Shown: in pieces, positions 1 to 6,690 of the stretch | Position numbering within the stretch: the first letter of the stretch is position 1 | How the letters are laid out: every line of letters begins with the position of its first letter | DNA from: Leptolyngbya sp. SIO4C1 | GTDB taxonomy: Bacteria > Cyanobacteriota > Cyanobacteriia > Phormidesmidales > Phormidesmidaceae | Assembly: GCA_010671975.1 (NCBI GenBank) | Contig: JAAHIA010000170.1 | Span: forward strand, 1 to 9,695 | Direction of reading: 5' to 3' | DNA length: 9,695 bases | Notes under the pieces: model-generated | What the model was told of the DNA's origin: nothing | Seen by the model: only the letters and a program-made list of their open reading frames with translations | The model's database searches: none | Made by a program: the position numbers and the translations under genes

Positions 1-156
1 TGGCTGGCATCTGCAGCTGGCGCTGAAGCTAAAAAAATCTGTCAGACTGTGAGAGATAATTACGCCGAAACTCGACAGACTACAGAACGTCAGTCTACCG
101 GCTGGACTGTTCTTCTTTATGCTCAGATTTATAATCAGAACCATCTGATCAAATAG
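1..156 (+). CDS. C-terminal end of an unidentified protein (51 codons visible)
   Basis: Frame 1 is open from the window edge to a TAG at 154-156 and encodes 51 residues. The piece is rich in charged and polar residues (AEAKKICQ, RDNYAETRQ) and ends in a more hydrophobic stretch, WTVLLYAQIYNQ, before NHLIK. I do not recognise the family. Two points support a real gene: the composition looks like protein rather than random translation, and a good hairpin terminator in the same direction starts 30 bases after the stop. The base composition is more AT-rich than the genes to the right. The start and most of the gene lie outside the window, so no function can be given. Confidence 0.45.
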   Translation, partial: WLASAAGAEAKKICQTVRDNYAETRQTTERQSTGWTVLLYAQIYNQNHLIK

Positions 157-185
157 CTCGACTCAACTAAATCCATAAAAGACAT

Positions 186-217
186 GGCTCTAAGCTACGG
201 CTTAGGCCTTTTTATTT
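186..217 (+). terminator. Rho-independent terminator after the unidentified left-edge gene
   Basis: A hairpin of GGC-CTAAGC (186-195, with one bulged T at 189) pairs with GCTTAG-GCC (200-208) around a TACG loop and is followed directly by TTTTTATTT. The nine-pair stem and T-tract fit an intrinsic terminator on the + strand. It separates the left-edge gene from the sbtA leader, which suggests sbtA has its own promoter to the right of it. Confidence 0.65.
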
Positions 218-310
218 GCGGAAATTAGGTCAAGCTCTGCATGAGTTGGCCGCTATCAAAACTTCCCTGAGACAGAAACATCAATAAAACACATGTTTTT
301 TTGTCGCTCA

Positions 311-325
311 ATAAGTTTAGCTTAT
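311..325. promoter_or_regulatory. Candidate LysR-type operator upstream of sbtA
   Basis: ATAAG-TTTAG-CTTAT is a perfect 5-bp inverted repeat with a 5-base spacer and contains the T-N11-A pattern of LysR-type boxes (T312, A324). Inorganic carbon uptake genes in cyanobacteria are controlled by the LysR-type regulators CmpR and NdhR/CcmR. That makes the site plausible, but it does not match their published consensus closely enough, as I remember it, to assign a regulator. It lies about 390 bases before the sbtA start, which is far for a promoter operator unless the leader is long. Confidence 0.3.
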
Positions 326-489
326 GGCAAGCATACAGAATACAGTTCCAATTTTTATGTATGAGTTAGTTTCTCTTTCTGCTTGTAGCATAGAATAAAG
401 TACATGGTAGTTCAGATTTTCATTTACGAAATTCAATGTGACGCTGATAGATAAGCCTTCCCCTGCTGACTATCAAAGGCGGTGGTCTC

Positions 490-509
490 CTAATTCCATA
501 GGAATTTAG
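490..509. repeat. Short inverted repeat in the sbtA leader
   Basis: AATTCC-ATA-GGAATT is a perfect 6-bp inverted repeat, extended outward by CTA/TAG with one bulged base. It is 207 bases before the sbtA start. It could be an operator or a small mRNA hairpin; there is no T-tract after it, so it is not a terminator. Confidence 0.25.
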
Positions 510-699
510 TTGTTGCTTCGTGGGTTCTGTTGAAGGAGGTATCCCTCACTTTTTCAAACTTTTTTGAGCTCACTGCGGCCCACTGGCGATCGCGGCAGGT
601 TATCTGTGACCATCGCGGGTCTACCTAGATGCATGGAGCCAGGCAACCAAAATTCGATGCCGCGCTTGCCTGCCGTCCTGACCCCCAAATATCCGATTT

Positions 700-706
700 A
701 AGGAGG
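700..706 (+). promoter_or_regulatory. Strong ribosome binding site that fixes the sbtA start at GTG 716
   Basis: AAGGAGG sits nine bases before GTG 716-718. The frame is open further upstream to an ATG at 629, but that ATG has no ribosome binding site, and the 29 extra residues do not resemble SbtA N-termini. From GTG 716 the protein begins (M)DFLSGFLMRFL, matching the usual SbtA start (MDFLSxFLxxF). Confidence 0.9.
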
Positions 707-715
707 AATTACAAA

Positions 716-1852
716 GTGGATTTTTTGTCCGGTTTCTTAATGCGCTTCCTGACGCAGTTGCAGTCTCCGACACTGGGCTTTCTGATTGGTGGTATGGTCG
801 TTGCTGCCGTCAATAGTCGCCTAGCAATTCCAGATGCGATCTACAAGTTCATCGTCTTCATGCTGCTGATTAAAGTTGGCCTGAGCGGCGGCATTGCAAT
901 CCGCAATGCCAATCTGGTAGAAATGCTGCTACCCGCGCTGTTCGCCGTGTTAGTGGGGGTCTTGATTGTATTCATCGGGCGCTATACATTGGCCAGGCTG
1001 CCGAATGTCAGAACCGTGGATGCCATTGCGACTGCGGGCTTGTTCGGTGCCGTAAGTGGCTCTACCCTCGCCGCTGCTCTGACGCTACTGGAAGAGCAAG
1101 GCATCGGATACGAGGCCTGGGCCGCCGCACTCTATCCTTTCATGGATATTCCAGCGCTCGTGACGGCGATTGTTTTGGCCAGCGTTTATACCAGCAAGCA
1201 GAGCGGTACCGCAGACGAGACTCTCAGCAAGCAGTCATATCGTAGCGAGCAGACATATCGCAGCAAGCAGGGCGGTACTGCAGTCCTCAGCAAGCCGAAC
1301 ATTATCGCCAGCGGGTATCCCAAGGACCAGAGTAACCCTGCAGACAAACGGGTCAAGATATGGCCCATTGTGAAGGACAGCCTTCAAGGCTCTGCCCTAT
1401 CGGCACTGCTGCTTGGGATCGCGCTAGGTCTGCTAACCCGGCCGGAAAGTGTCTTTGAGAGCTTCTACGAGCCGCTCTTTCGCGGCCTACTTTCAATCCT
1501 CATGCTGGTCATGGGAATGGAGGCAGCCGCAAGGCTAGGCGAACTGCGCAAGGTGGCTCAGTGGTACGCCGTATATGCTTTGGTAGCACCGCTGCTACAT
1601 GGGCTCATCGCCTTTGGTCTCGGCTGGATTGCCCATGTCACTACGGGATTCAGCCTTGGTGGTGTCGTGATCCTGGCCGTCATCGCCGCCTCCAGTTCAG
1701 ACATCTCAGGGCCGCCCACGCTGCGAGCCGGTATCCCATCGGCCAATCCCTCCGCCTACATTGGTTCATCTACGGCCATCGGCACGCCGGTTGCACTTGC
1801 CCTAGGAATACCGCTCTACATTGCGCTTGCCCAGGCATTGATGGGTAGCTGA
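716..1852 (+). CDS. sbtA: SbtA, sodium-dependent bicarbonate transporter
   Basis: Inner-membrane symporter that brings bicarbonate into the cell with sodium, feeding the carboxysome of the CO2-concentrating mechanism. From the GTG start it is 378 residues, near the roughly 370 of known SbtA. Seen in the sequence: two hydrophobic halves joined by a hydrophilic cytoplasmic loop (about residues 158-209); QSPTLGFLIGGM near the N-terminus; GAVSGST (111-117) in the first half; and the SbtA signature SSSDISGPPTLRAGIPSANP beginning near residue 326, followed by SSTAIGTP. These paired motifs form the sodium and bicarbonate site in the family. The loop has unusual small tandem repeats. sbtB follows 135 bases downstream on the same strand, the standard arrangement. 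A longer start at 629 is rejected on ribosome binding site and homology grounds. The family call is secure. Confidence 0.96.
   Translation: MDFLSGFLMRFLTQLQSPTLGFLIGGMVVAAVNSRLAIPDAIYKFIVFMLLIKVGLSGGIAIRNANLVEMLLPALFAVLVGVLIVFIGRYTLARLPNVRTVDAIATAGLFGAVSGSTLAAALTLLEEQGIGYEAWAAALYPFMDIPALVTAIVLASVYTSKQSGTADETLSKQSYRSEQTYRSKQGGTAVLSKPNIIASGYPKDQSNPADKRVKIWPIVKDSLQGSALSALLLGIALGLLTRPESVFESFYEPLFRGLLSILMLVMGMEAAARLGELRKVAQWYAVYALVAPLLHGLIAFGLGWIAHVTTGFSLGGVVILAVIAASSSDISGPPTLRAGIPSANPSAYIGSSTAIGTPVALALGIPLYIALAQALMGS
1193..1296 (+). repeat. In-frame tandem repeats in the SbtA cytoplasmic loop
   Basis: AGC-RAG-CAG (Ser-Lys/Glu-Gln) starts at 1193, 1226, 1244 and 1262, with a related AGCAAGCCG at 1289. 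The units at 1235-1252 and 1253-1270 form an 18-bp tandem pair (YATATCG-type plus AGCRAGCAG), giving SYRSEQ/TYRSKQ. A longer block, SKQxGTA...LSK, is present twice (from 1193 and from 1262). The loop joins the two halves of SbtA and is poorly conserved in the family, so length change by slippage would be tolerated. Confidence 0.75.
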
Positions 1853-1987
1853 TTCTGGATTGCGGTTTGCCGGTGCTCCCCTAGCCTGGTGACCAACGCG
1901 GTGGCGAGGTCAGTGCGATCGCGCTCAGTGCTGCCGTTTCCCTTTTTTATGTAGTTCAATAAATACACACGTAGAGAGGTAACTAAA

Positions 1988-2305
1988 ATGACTCAGCAAG
2001 CCAGCAAGCTCGTGATCATTACAGAAAAGCTGCTGCTAAAAAAGATCGCCCAGATCATCGATGAGGCCGGAGCTACTGGCTATACGGTGATAGAAGCAGG
2101 CGGCAAAGGCAGCCGCAACGTGCGCTCGTCGGGACGACCCACCGTTAGTGACAGCTTCTCGAATATAAAGTTCGAGGTGCTCACCCCCAATCGAGATATG
2201 GCCGTGAAGATTTCGGATGAGGTCGCAGCGAAGTTTTTCGACGACTATTCAGGCATCGCCTATCTCTGTGATGTGATGGAGGTATTGCACGCGCACAAGT
2301 TCTGA
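1988..2305 (+). CDS. sbtB: SbtB, PII-like regulator of SbtA, short C-terminus
   Basis: Small soluble trimeric PII-like protein that binds adenine nucleotides (cAMP, AMP, ADP, ATP) and docks on SbtA to control bicarbonate uptake. The 105 residues show the PII-like ferredoxin fold pattern: KLVIITEKLLLKKIAQIIDE, then the T-loop start GGKGSRNVRSSG (38-49) with the nucleotide-binding arginines R43 and R46, then IKFEVLT and FFDDYSGIAYL. An AGAGAGG ribosome binding site lies eight bases before the ATG. Known SbtB proteins such as that of Synechocystis end in GHTFCGPEGC; this one ends HAHKF and stops exactly where CGPEGC should begin. The redox-active C-terminal loop is therefore missing, and the next codons downstream do not restore it in any frame. 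It may be co-transcribed with sbtA; no terminator separates them. Confidence 0.94.
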   Translation: MTQQASKLVIITEKLLLKKIAQIIDEAGATGYTVIEAGGKGSRNVRSSGRPTVSDSFSNIKFEVLTPNRDMAVKISDEVAAKFFDDYSGIAYLCDVMEVLHAHKF

Positions 2306-2399
2306 TTCAAAACCCAGCCGCTCAAATCAGAAAGTCGGGGTGATGTCTGTGTTTAACGAACCACTTCCAACAGCTGAGTTGGTGGCTGGCTTCGAGAAG

Positions 2400-3296
2400 C
2401 TAATTGGGCTGATGCATCTCAGGCAGGCCGTTGTTGAGTACGATGTGCAGCCGCAGGGCGTCACTGTCTAGCTGGGTCAAGCGGTCCAGGATGGGGCGCG
2501 CGGCTCTGGCCTGGTTAGGATTGATGAACAGCAGTAGCGTGTAGCCCGGAAAGCGCAGCAGCTCATAGAGGCGGACGACGCCCTGCTGGGCCGTCATGAA
2601 GCCCATGTCAGGAATGCGGGCACCCGCCATCGTGTCCCTATCCGTGCCGTAGCGAATGCCTAAGCCCGACAGGTTAAGGGTCAAGTTCTGCTGCACGGAC
2701 GGCAGGGGAATCAACAGGCGGAAGAGCAATTCTCGCAGCGATCGCAAGAGGGGTTGCCGCAGCAGCAAACTCCGCAGCAAGAAATCGCTCGTGCGCAACA
2801 CCTTTTCGCCAATGGCGTGGCGCTCACTGTGGTAGGTGTCTAGCAGCGCTTCGGGGGCATCGCCTTTCACCACAAAGGCCAATTTCCAGCCCAGTGGTGG
2901 CCATGGAGTTGCACATCGCCCAGAAAGGCTGTCCAGTCGTAAGAACGGCCCTCAAAAGGAATGTCTAGTGTTTTACGAACGATGCTGTGTGCGCCATCGG
3001 CCCCGACCAGATAGCGAGATTGCACCTCAGAAACGCTGCCGTCGCCGAAGGCGATCGTGCTGTGAACGCCGTCTCGGGTTTCATGAAAGCGGGTCAGCTC
3101 GCAATCGCGTTCGACGCGCACCCCCAGTTCACTCAGGCGACTTTCGAGAATGGCTTCCGTTTCGGCCTGGGGCAAAATAAGGCTGGCTACGCCGCTCAAC
3201 GATGCGCACATCGACGTTGCGACGGGCCAGTTCAATGGCAGTGGTGAGGCCAGTGGGACCTGCACCGATCACTAAAACATCAGGATTGTGTGTCAT
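2400..3296 (-). pseudogene. Degenerate FAD-dependent aromatic monooxygenase
   Basis: Remains of a class A flavin monooxygenase of the phenol hydroxylase / TetX / rifampicin monooxygenase type, normally about 500 residues. Three pieces survive. The N-terminus (3296-3192) starts MTHNPDVLVIGAGPTGL with the GxGxxG dinucleotide fold and ends in RIVER. The middle (about 3184-2900), in another frame, has LPQAETEAILESRL and the DG motif YLVGADGAHS. The C-terminal piece (about 2894-2400) begins GWKLAFVVKGDAPEALLDTY. By family comparison roughly 75 residues are missing at the first junction and roughly 110 at the second. The second gap removes the essential GDAAH...GGQG FAD motif. The end is also short. 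The start is well formed: AAAGGAAAG lies seven bases before ATG 3296, 17 bases after the pump gene stop. It cannot make a working enzyme. Confidence 0.85.
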
Positions 3297-3313
3297 GCTT
3301 GCTTTCCTTTTAA

Positions 3314-6300
3314 TCAAACGTTCGTTTTACAAGCGCCACATGAAAACGGCATGGGGCGCTGGCTGAAATCAGCTGAGGAATCCGGCGGTGAGCTGTCAGA
3401 TCTTTTACGCTGACCGCACAGCAAGATGTAGGCGGCAGGTACAAAGTACAGTGCCAGCAGGGAAGACCCGCCGATGCCGCCCGCGATCGCGATCGCCAGA
3501 GGTCGCCAGAAGGGATCACCGTCGGCCAGCAGGGGAATGAAGCCGGTCATCGTGGTCACGGTGGTGGTGACGACGTGGCGCGTGCATTTGATCAGCACCT
3601 GCTGTACCGCTTTTGGGTTGCCCTGGCTCGCTTCCGGGTCTTCGTTGAAGGCACTGAGCACCACAATCGAGTCGTTGATAGCGATGCCTACCAAGCCCAT
3701 CGTGCCGACGATCGCCATAAAGCCCAGCAGTGAGCCAAAAATCTTCAGGGAGAACAGTGCCATGCCGATGGAGGCCACGGCCACCGCTGCGATAATGCCC
3801 GCCTGCCGAAAGGATCCCAGGGACAGCACCAGCGCCGTCAGCATAATCAGGCCCAGAATCGGCGCGTACAGCAGCAGATTGCCGACAGCGGTTTGACGCT
3901 CGGCGTATTCGCCGCCAAACTCATAGCGATAGCCGGGGGGCAATTCAAAGTTTTCCGCCGCCAGCTTTGCTTGCAGAGCCGTGAGCACGGTGTCGGGCAG
4001 CACACCAGTTGTGATAAACGCCTGTACGGTGTTCACCCGCTGCTCTTCGCGGCGGGCAATGCTGGCCAGCTGGGGCACTAAGTTAAATTCGCCCAGGGCA
4101 GAAGTGGGTCGAAAAGCCCGGTCTTGCGCCTGGTCGGGACGCAAATCGAGAGAGGCCAGGGCTTCCAGGCTGGCGCGATCGCGATTTGTTAGTCGCACCC
4201 GCACGGGCAGGTTCTCGGTCGATTCCAGAACCGCACCGCCCGTCACGCCTTCGGAATAGGCGGCGAGCTGCTGGGCGATTGCCGTATTGTTCAGTCCCGC
4301 CTGCTGCACCTGCTCGTTGTCTACCGTCAAGCCCAGCTTCGGGCGGCCCTCCGTCAGGTCGTCCCGCACCTGAATCACGTCGGGAATCGTGGTCATCATG
4401 GCCCGCACTTCCATACCCAGACGGCGCAGCTCGTTCAGGTCGGGGCCGTAGAGGCGCATTTCCACAGGCGCAGGGAAGGGCGGCCCCTGCTGGAATTTCT
4501 GCACAATCACTCGGGCGGCGGGCAGCAGTGCGTCCAGTTCGCCCTGCAGGTCTTGCACCAAGGCACCGACCCCATCTTCTGACTTGAGCTGCACCATGGC
4601 TTGGGCATAGTAGGGCTGGTTTTGGCGACTGCCGGTGAGATTGTAGTAAAACTTGGGCACGCTCTCGCCGACAAACCAGTGGACATCTTCCACATTCTCG
4701 TGGGCCAAAATCGCCTCTCGCGCCTGCATGACCTTAGCTTTAGTTTGCTCAATTGCGCTCTGGGAAGAAAATTCCACCTCGATGTGAAACTGGTCGCGAT
4801 CCAACAGTGGGAAAAACTGATTGTCCAGGGTTTGGGCCAGGATGAAGCCCATCAGGGGAAGGGAGAGGGAAAGTGCGATCGCCAATCGGGGTCGAGCCAC
4901 CACTCGCCCAATTGACCAGCGGTAGGGTTTGCCCAGCCGGGGTAGAGAAATGCCGTCATTCCACCAGGCGCCGGGTTGCATCAGGGTCATCACGATGAGA
5001 TCGCGAATACCGGGTTTGGCGGGCACCGGTAGGGGCGCAGAGCCCTGCCCCCCCGCCGATTGCTGGCGGGAGACGATCTGTTCATATTTTTGACGGCTGT
5101 TGCCCAACAGGCGTCCGGCCAGGGCCGCAATCACGGTCAGAGAAATGACCAGCGATGAAATCAGCGACAGAATCACGCTCAGGGCAATAGAGCCGACGAA
5201 CTCCCCTGCGCCGCCGGGTAATAAATAAATCGGCAAAAACGTCATCACCGTGGTCAGCGTTGAGGCAAACAGCGGCACCTGCAAATAGGTCACCGTCTTA
5301 GTCACCGCGTGCAGCGGCTCTTCCCCGTGCTGCATCTCCATCTGCACCTCGTCTACAACGACGATCGCGTTGTCGATCAGCAGACCCAGCGCGATAATCA
5401 ATCCGGTGACGGACATCTGGTGAATAGGCACGCCAAACACACTCATCCAGCCAAACACGGCAAAGATGCTGAGTGGCAGGGCCGCCCCCACGGTAATCGC
5501 TGATTGCCAGCCCATCGAGACCAGGGTGACGCCGATGACCAGCGCCACGCCGATCAGCAGATTGAGTAGCAGGACGCTGATGCGATCTGCCACGTAGCCG
5601 CTCTGGTCAAAAATAATATCGAGGCTGACGCCGTTGGGGACGCGATCGCCAAACGCCTCAATTTCACTGCGCATGTCAGCGGCCCACTGGTCAATCCGCA
5701 ACCCCGATTTCATCATCACGCCGACGACCACCGCAGGCTTACCGCTGACAATTGCCTGATCGGTGAGGGGAGAGCGCACGCCGCGATCAACGCTAGCAAT
5801 GTCACTGAGTCGGGTGAACTGTCCGTCTCCGGTTTGAACGGGGATCTGGCGAATCTGCTCCAGGGTTTCTAGCTCGCTCTCCACCTCCATGGCGATAGTC
5901 TGGTCGGGACTGCGCAGCTGTCCGGCGCTGACTTTGGCATCGCTGAGGCTGACCTGATTCGCCAACTGCTGCGGCGACAGACCGACGCCCACCAGTTCTG
6001 CCGCGTCAATTTCTACCAAAATTTCTTCATCCGGACTGCCAAAAAATTCCACTTCTTCTGTGCCCTCCACGCCCCGCATGATCACCGCTAGCTCTTCGGC
6101 GTAGCGGCGCAGCACCGCGTAGTTGGGCGCATCTGGCAGAGTCCACGTGAGGGACGCAAGCAGGGTGTACGCCTTCATGTTGGTCTCTTCCAGCTCGGGT
6201 TCAGCGGCTCCGACTGGCAATCGGGCTGCCGCGTCATCCATCTCATCGCGCACTTTGGACCAGATGGGCTGGGCCTTTTCCACCGCGTCCACCAGCTCGA

Positions 6301-6571
6301 CCGACACGCTGGAGAAACCGACGCGCGAAGTCGAAGACAGCACGTCAACTTCTTCGATTTCAGCAATTTCTTCTTCAAGCACGGTGGTGACCAGCGCTTC
6401 GACGCGCTCGGCACTCGCACCGGGAAAGGCGGTGGTGACCACAGCAGTGCGGGCGACCAGTTCTGGATCCTCCTGGCGGGGCAATCCCTGGTAGGACGAG
6501 AGTCCCCAGCCGAGGATCAGCACAATCGTTAGGATCAGTAATCGGATATTGGTAAAGAATGGGCGAACCAT
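3314..6571 (-). CDS. RND-family efflux pump, inner-membrane permease
   Basis: Proton-driven permease of the AcrB/MexB-type RND superfamily, expected to work as a trimer with the fusion protein encoded just upstream and to expel toxic compounds. At 1085 residues it has the family length. Order: TM1 (8-27), first periplasmic porter domain (about 30-330), TM2-TM6 (about 328-485) with the TM4 motif GLLIDNAIVVVDE (396-408), a long Gly/Pro-rich cytoplasmic linker (about 490-550), TM7 (562-580), second porter domain (about 585-890), TM8-TM12 (about 895-1052). TM4 has D400-N401 where AcrB has two Asp, and TM10 has INDSIVV (965-971) where AcrB has the lysine, so the proton relay differs from AcrB. The start MVRPFFTNIRLLILT fits the family, but no ribosome binding site precedes it; the leader is pyrimidine-rich. 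The substrate is unknown. Confidence 0.93.
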   Translation of the reverse strand: MVRPFFTNIRLLILTIVLILGWGLSSYQGLPRQEDPELVARTAVVTTAFPGASAERVEALVTTVLEEEIAEIEEVDVLSSTSRVGFSSVSVELVDAVEKAQPIWSKVRDEMDDAAARLPVGAAEPELEETNMKAYTLLASLTWTLPDAPNYAVLRRYAEELAVIMRGVEGTEEVEFFGSPDEEILVEIDAAELVGVGLSPQQLANQVSLSDAKVSAGQLRSPDQTIAMEVESELETLEQIRQIPVQTGDGQFTRLSDIASVDRGVRSPLTDQAIVSGKPAVVVGVMMKSGLRIDQWAADMRSEIEAFGDRVPNGVSLDIIFDQSGYVADRISVLLLNLLIGVALVIGVTLVSMGWQSAITVGAALPLSIFAVFGWMSVFGVPIHQMSVTGLIIALGLLIDNAIVVVDEVQMEMQHGEEPLHAVTKTVTYLQVPLFASTLTTVMTFLPIYLLPGGAGEFVGSIALSVILSLISSLVISLTVIAALAGRLLGNSRQKYEQIVSRQQSAGGQGSAPLPVPAKPGIRDLIVMTLMQPGAWWNDGISLPRLGKPYRWSIGRVVARPRLAIALSLSLPLMGFILAQTLDNQFFPLLDRDQFHIEVEFSSQSAIEQTKAKVMQAREAILAHENVEDVHWFVGESVPKFYYNLTGSRQNQPYYAQAMVQLKSEDGVGALVQDLQGELDALLPAARVIVQKFQQGPPFPAPVEMRLYGPDLNELRRLGMEVRAMMTTIPDVIQVRDDLTEGRPKLGLTVDNEQVQQAGLNNTAIAQQLAAYSEGVTGGAVLESTENLPVRVRLTNRDRASLEALASLDLRPDQAQDRAFRPTSALGEFNLVPQLASIARREEQRVNTVQAFITTGVLPDTVLTALQAKLAAENFELPPGYRYEFGGEYAERQTAVGNLLLYAPILGLIMLTALVLSLGSFRQAGIIAAVAVASIGMALFSLKIFGSLLGFMAIVGTMGLVGIAINDSIVVLSAFNEDPEASQGNPKAVQQVLIKCTRHVVTTTVTTMTGFIPLLADGDPFWRPLAIAIAGGIGGSSLLALYFVPAAYILLCGQRKRSDSSPPDSSADFSQRPMPFSCGACKTNV
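3316..3327. promoter_or_regulatory. TetR-type operator over the pump stop codon, upstream of the monooxygenase
   Basis: AAACG-TT-CGTTT is an inverted repeat of the same form as the perfect palindrome AAACG-TA-CGTTT at 8253-8264 beside the TetR gene. On the - strand it encodes the last residues of the pump (KTNV) and shares its 3316 base with the stop codon at 3314-3316. Its centre is about 25 bases upstream of the monooxygenase ATG. It probably once gave the monooxygenase separate control by the same TetR repressor. Confidence 0.55.
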
Positions 6572-6615
6572 GGTGGGGTGATGAGGTGAGAGGGTGAGGG
6601 GATGAGGGGGTGGGG
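6572..6615. repeat. Purine/pyrimidine-biased 8-base degenerate repeat before the pump gene
   Basis: Read on the - strand this is almost pure C/T with A: units such as CTCATCCC, CTCACCCT, CTCACCTC and ATCACCCC follow each other with a period of about eight. It fills the position where a ribosome binding site for the pump should be. A similar run (CTCACTC, CTCACCCT) occurs at 8043-8060 inside the first codons of the fusion protein gene. Confidence 0.55.
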
Positions 6616-6649
6616 AAAGTCCTCTATTTTTGGCGTAAATGCAGATTTC

Positions 6650-6690
6650 AAGAACTAAGAACTAAGAACTAAGAACTAAAAACTAAGAAC
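6650..6690. repeat. Heptamer tandem repeat (AAGAACT) running into the fusion protein stop codon
   Basis: Four perfect AAGAACT units (6650-6677), one with a single change (AAAAACT, 6678-6684) and a partial sixth (6685-6690). On the other strand this is the AGTTCTT type of short tandem heptamer repeat common between genes in filamentous cyanobacteria. It overlaps the end of the fusion protein gene, whose last codons CTT-AGT-TTT-TAG are repeat sequence. Confidence 0.9.

Larger units (their letters stand above)
218..699 (+). other. Long AT-rich leader upstream of sbtA, no convincing gene
   Basis: About 480 bases lie between the terminator and the sbtA ribosome binding site, without a believable ORF on either strand. 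A 24-codon frame at 324-398 lacks a ribosome binding site. The stretch holds two inverted repeats (311-325 and 490-509), a TAGAAT at 391-396 that could be a -10 element although no good -35 precedes it, a TCAATG at 433-438, one HIP1 site (586-593), and an AAGGAGGT at 533-540 with no start codon at a usable distance. sbtA is strongly induced by low inorganic carbon in studied cyanobacteria, so a long regulatory leader is expected, but I cannot place the promoter. Confidence 0.5.

Noticed and set aside
324..398. 24-codon ORF in the sbtA leader
   Set aside because: No ribosome binding site, no recognisable product, and its start overlaps the 311-325 palindrome.
629..715. 29-codon N-terminal extension of sbtA from ATG 629
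   Set aside because: No ribosome binding site, sequence unlike SbtA N-termini, and a strong AAGGAGG site precedes GTG 716, where the canonical protein starts.
1915..1928. Near-palindrome AGTGCGATCGCGCT between sbtA and sbtB as a terminator or operator
   Set aside because: It is a HIP1 octamer with chance flanks; it has no loop, so it cannot form a hairpin terminator.
3893..4587. Several frames of 60-130 codons opposite the pump gene
   Set aside because: They lie wholly within the long pump gene on the other strand and show arginine- and serine-rich shadow composition.
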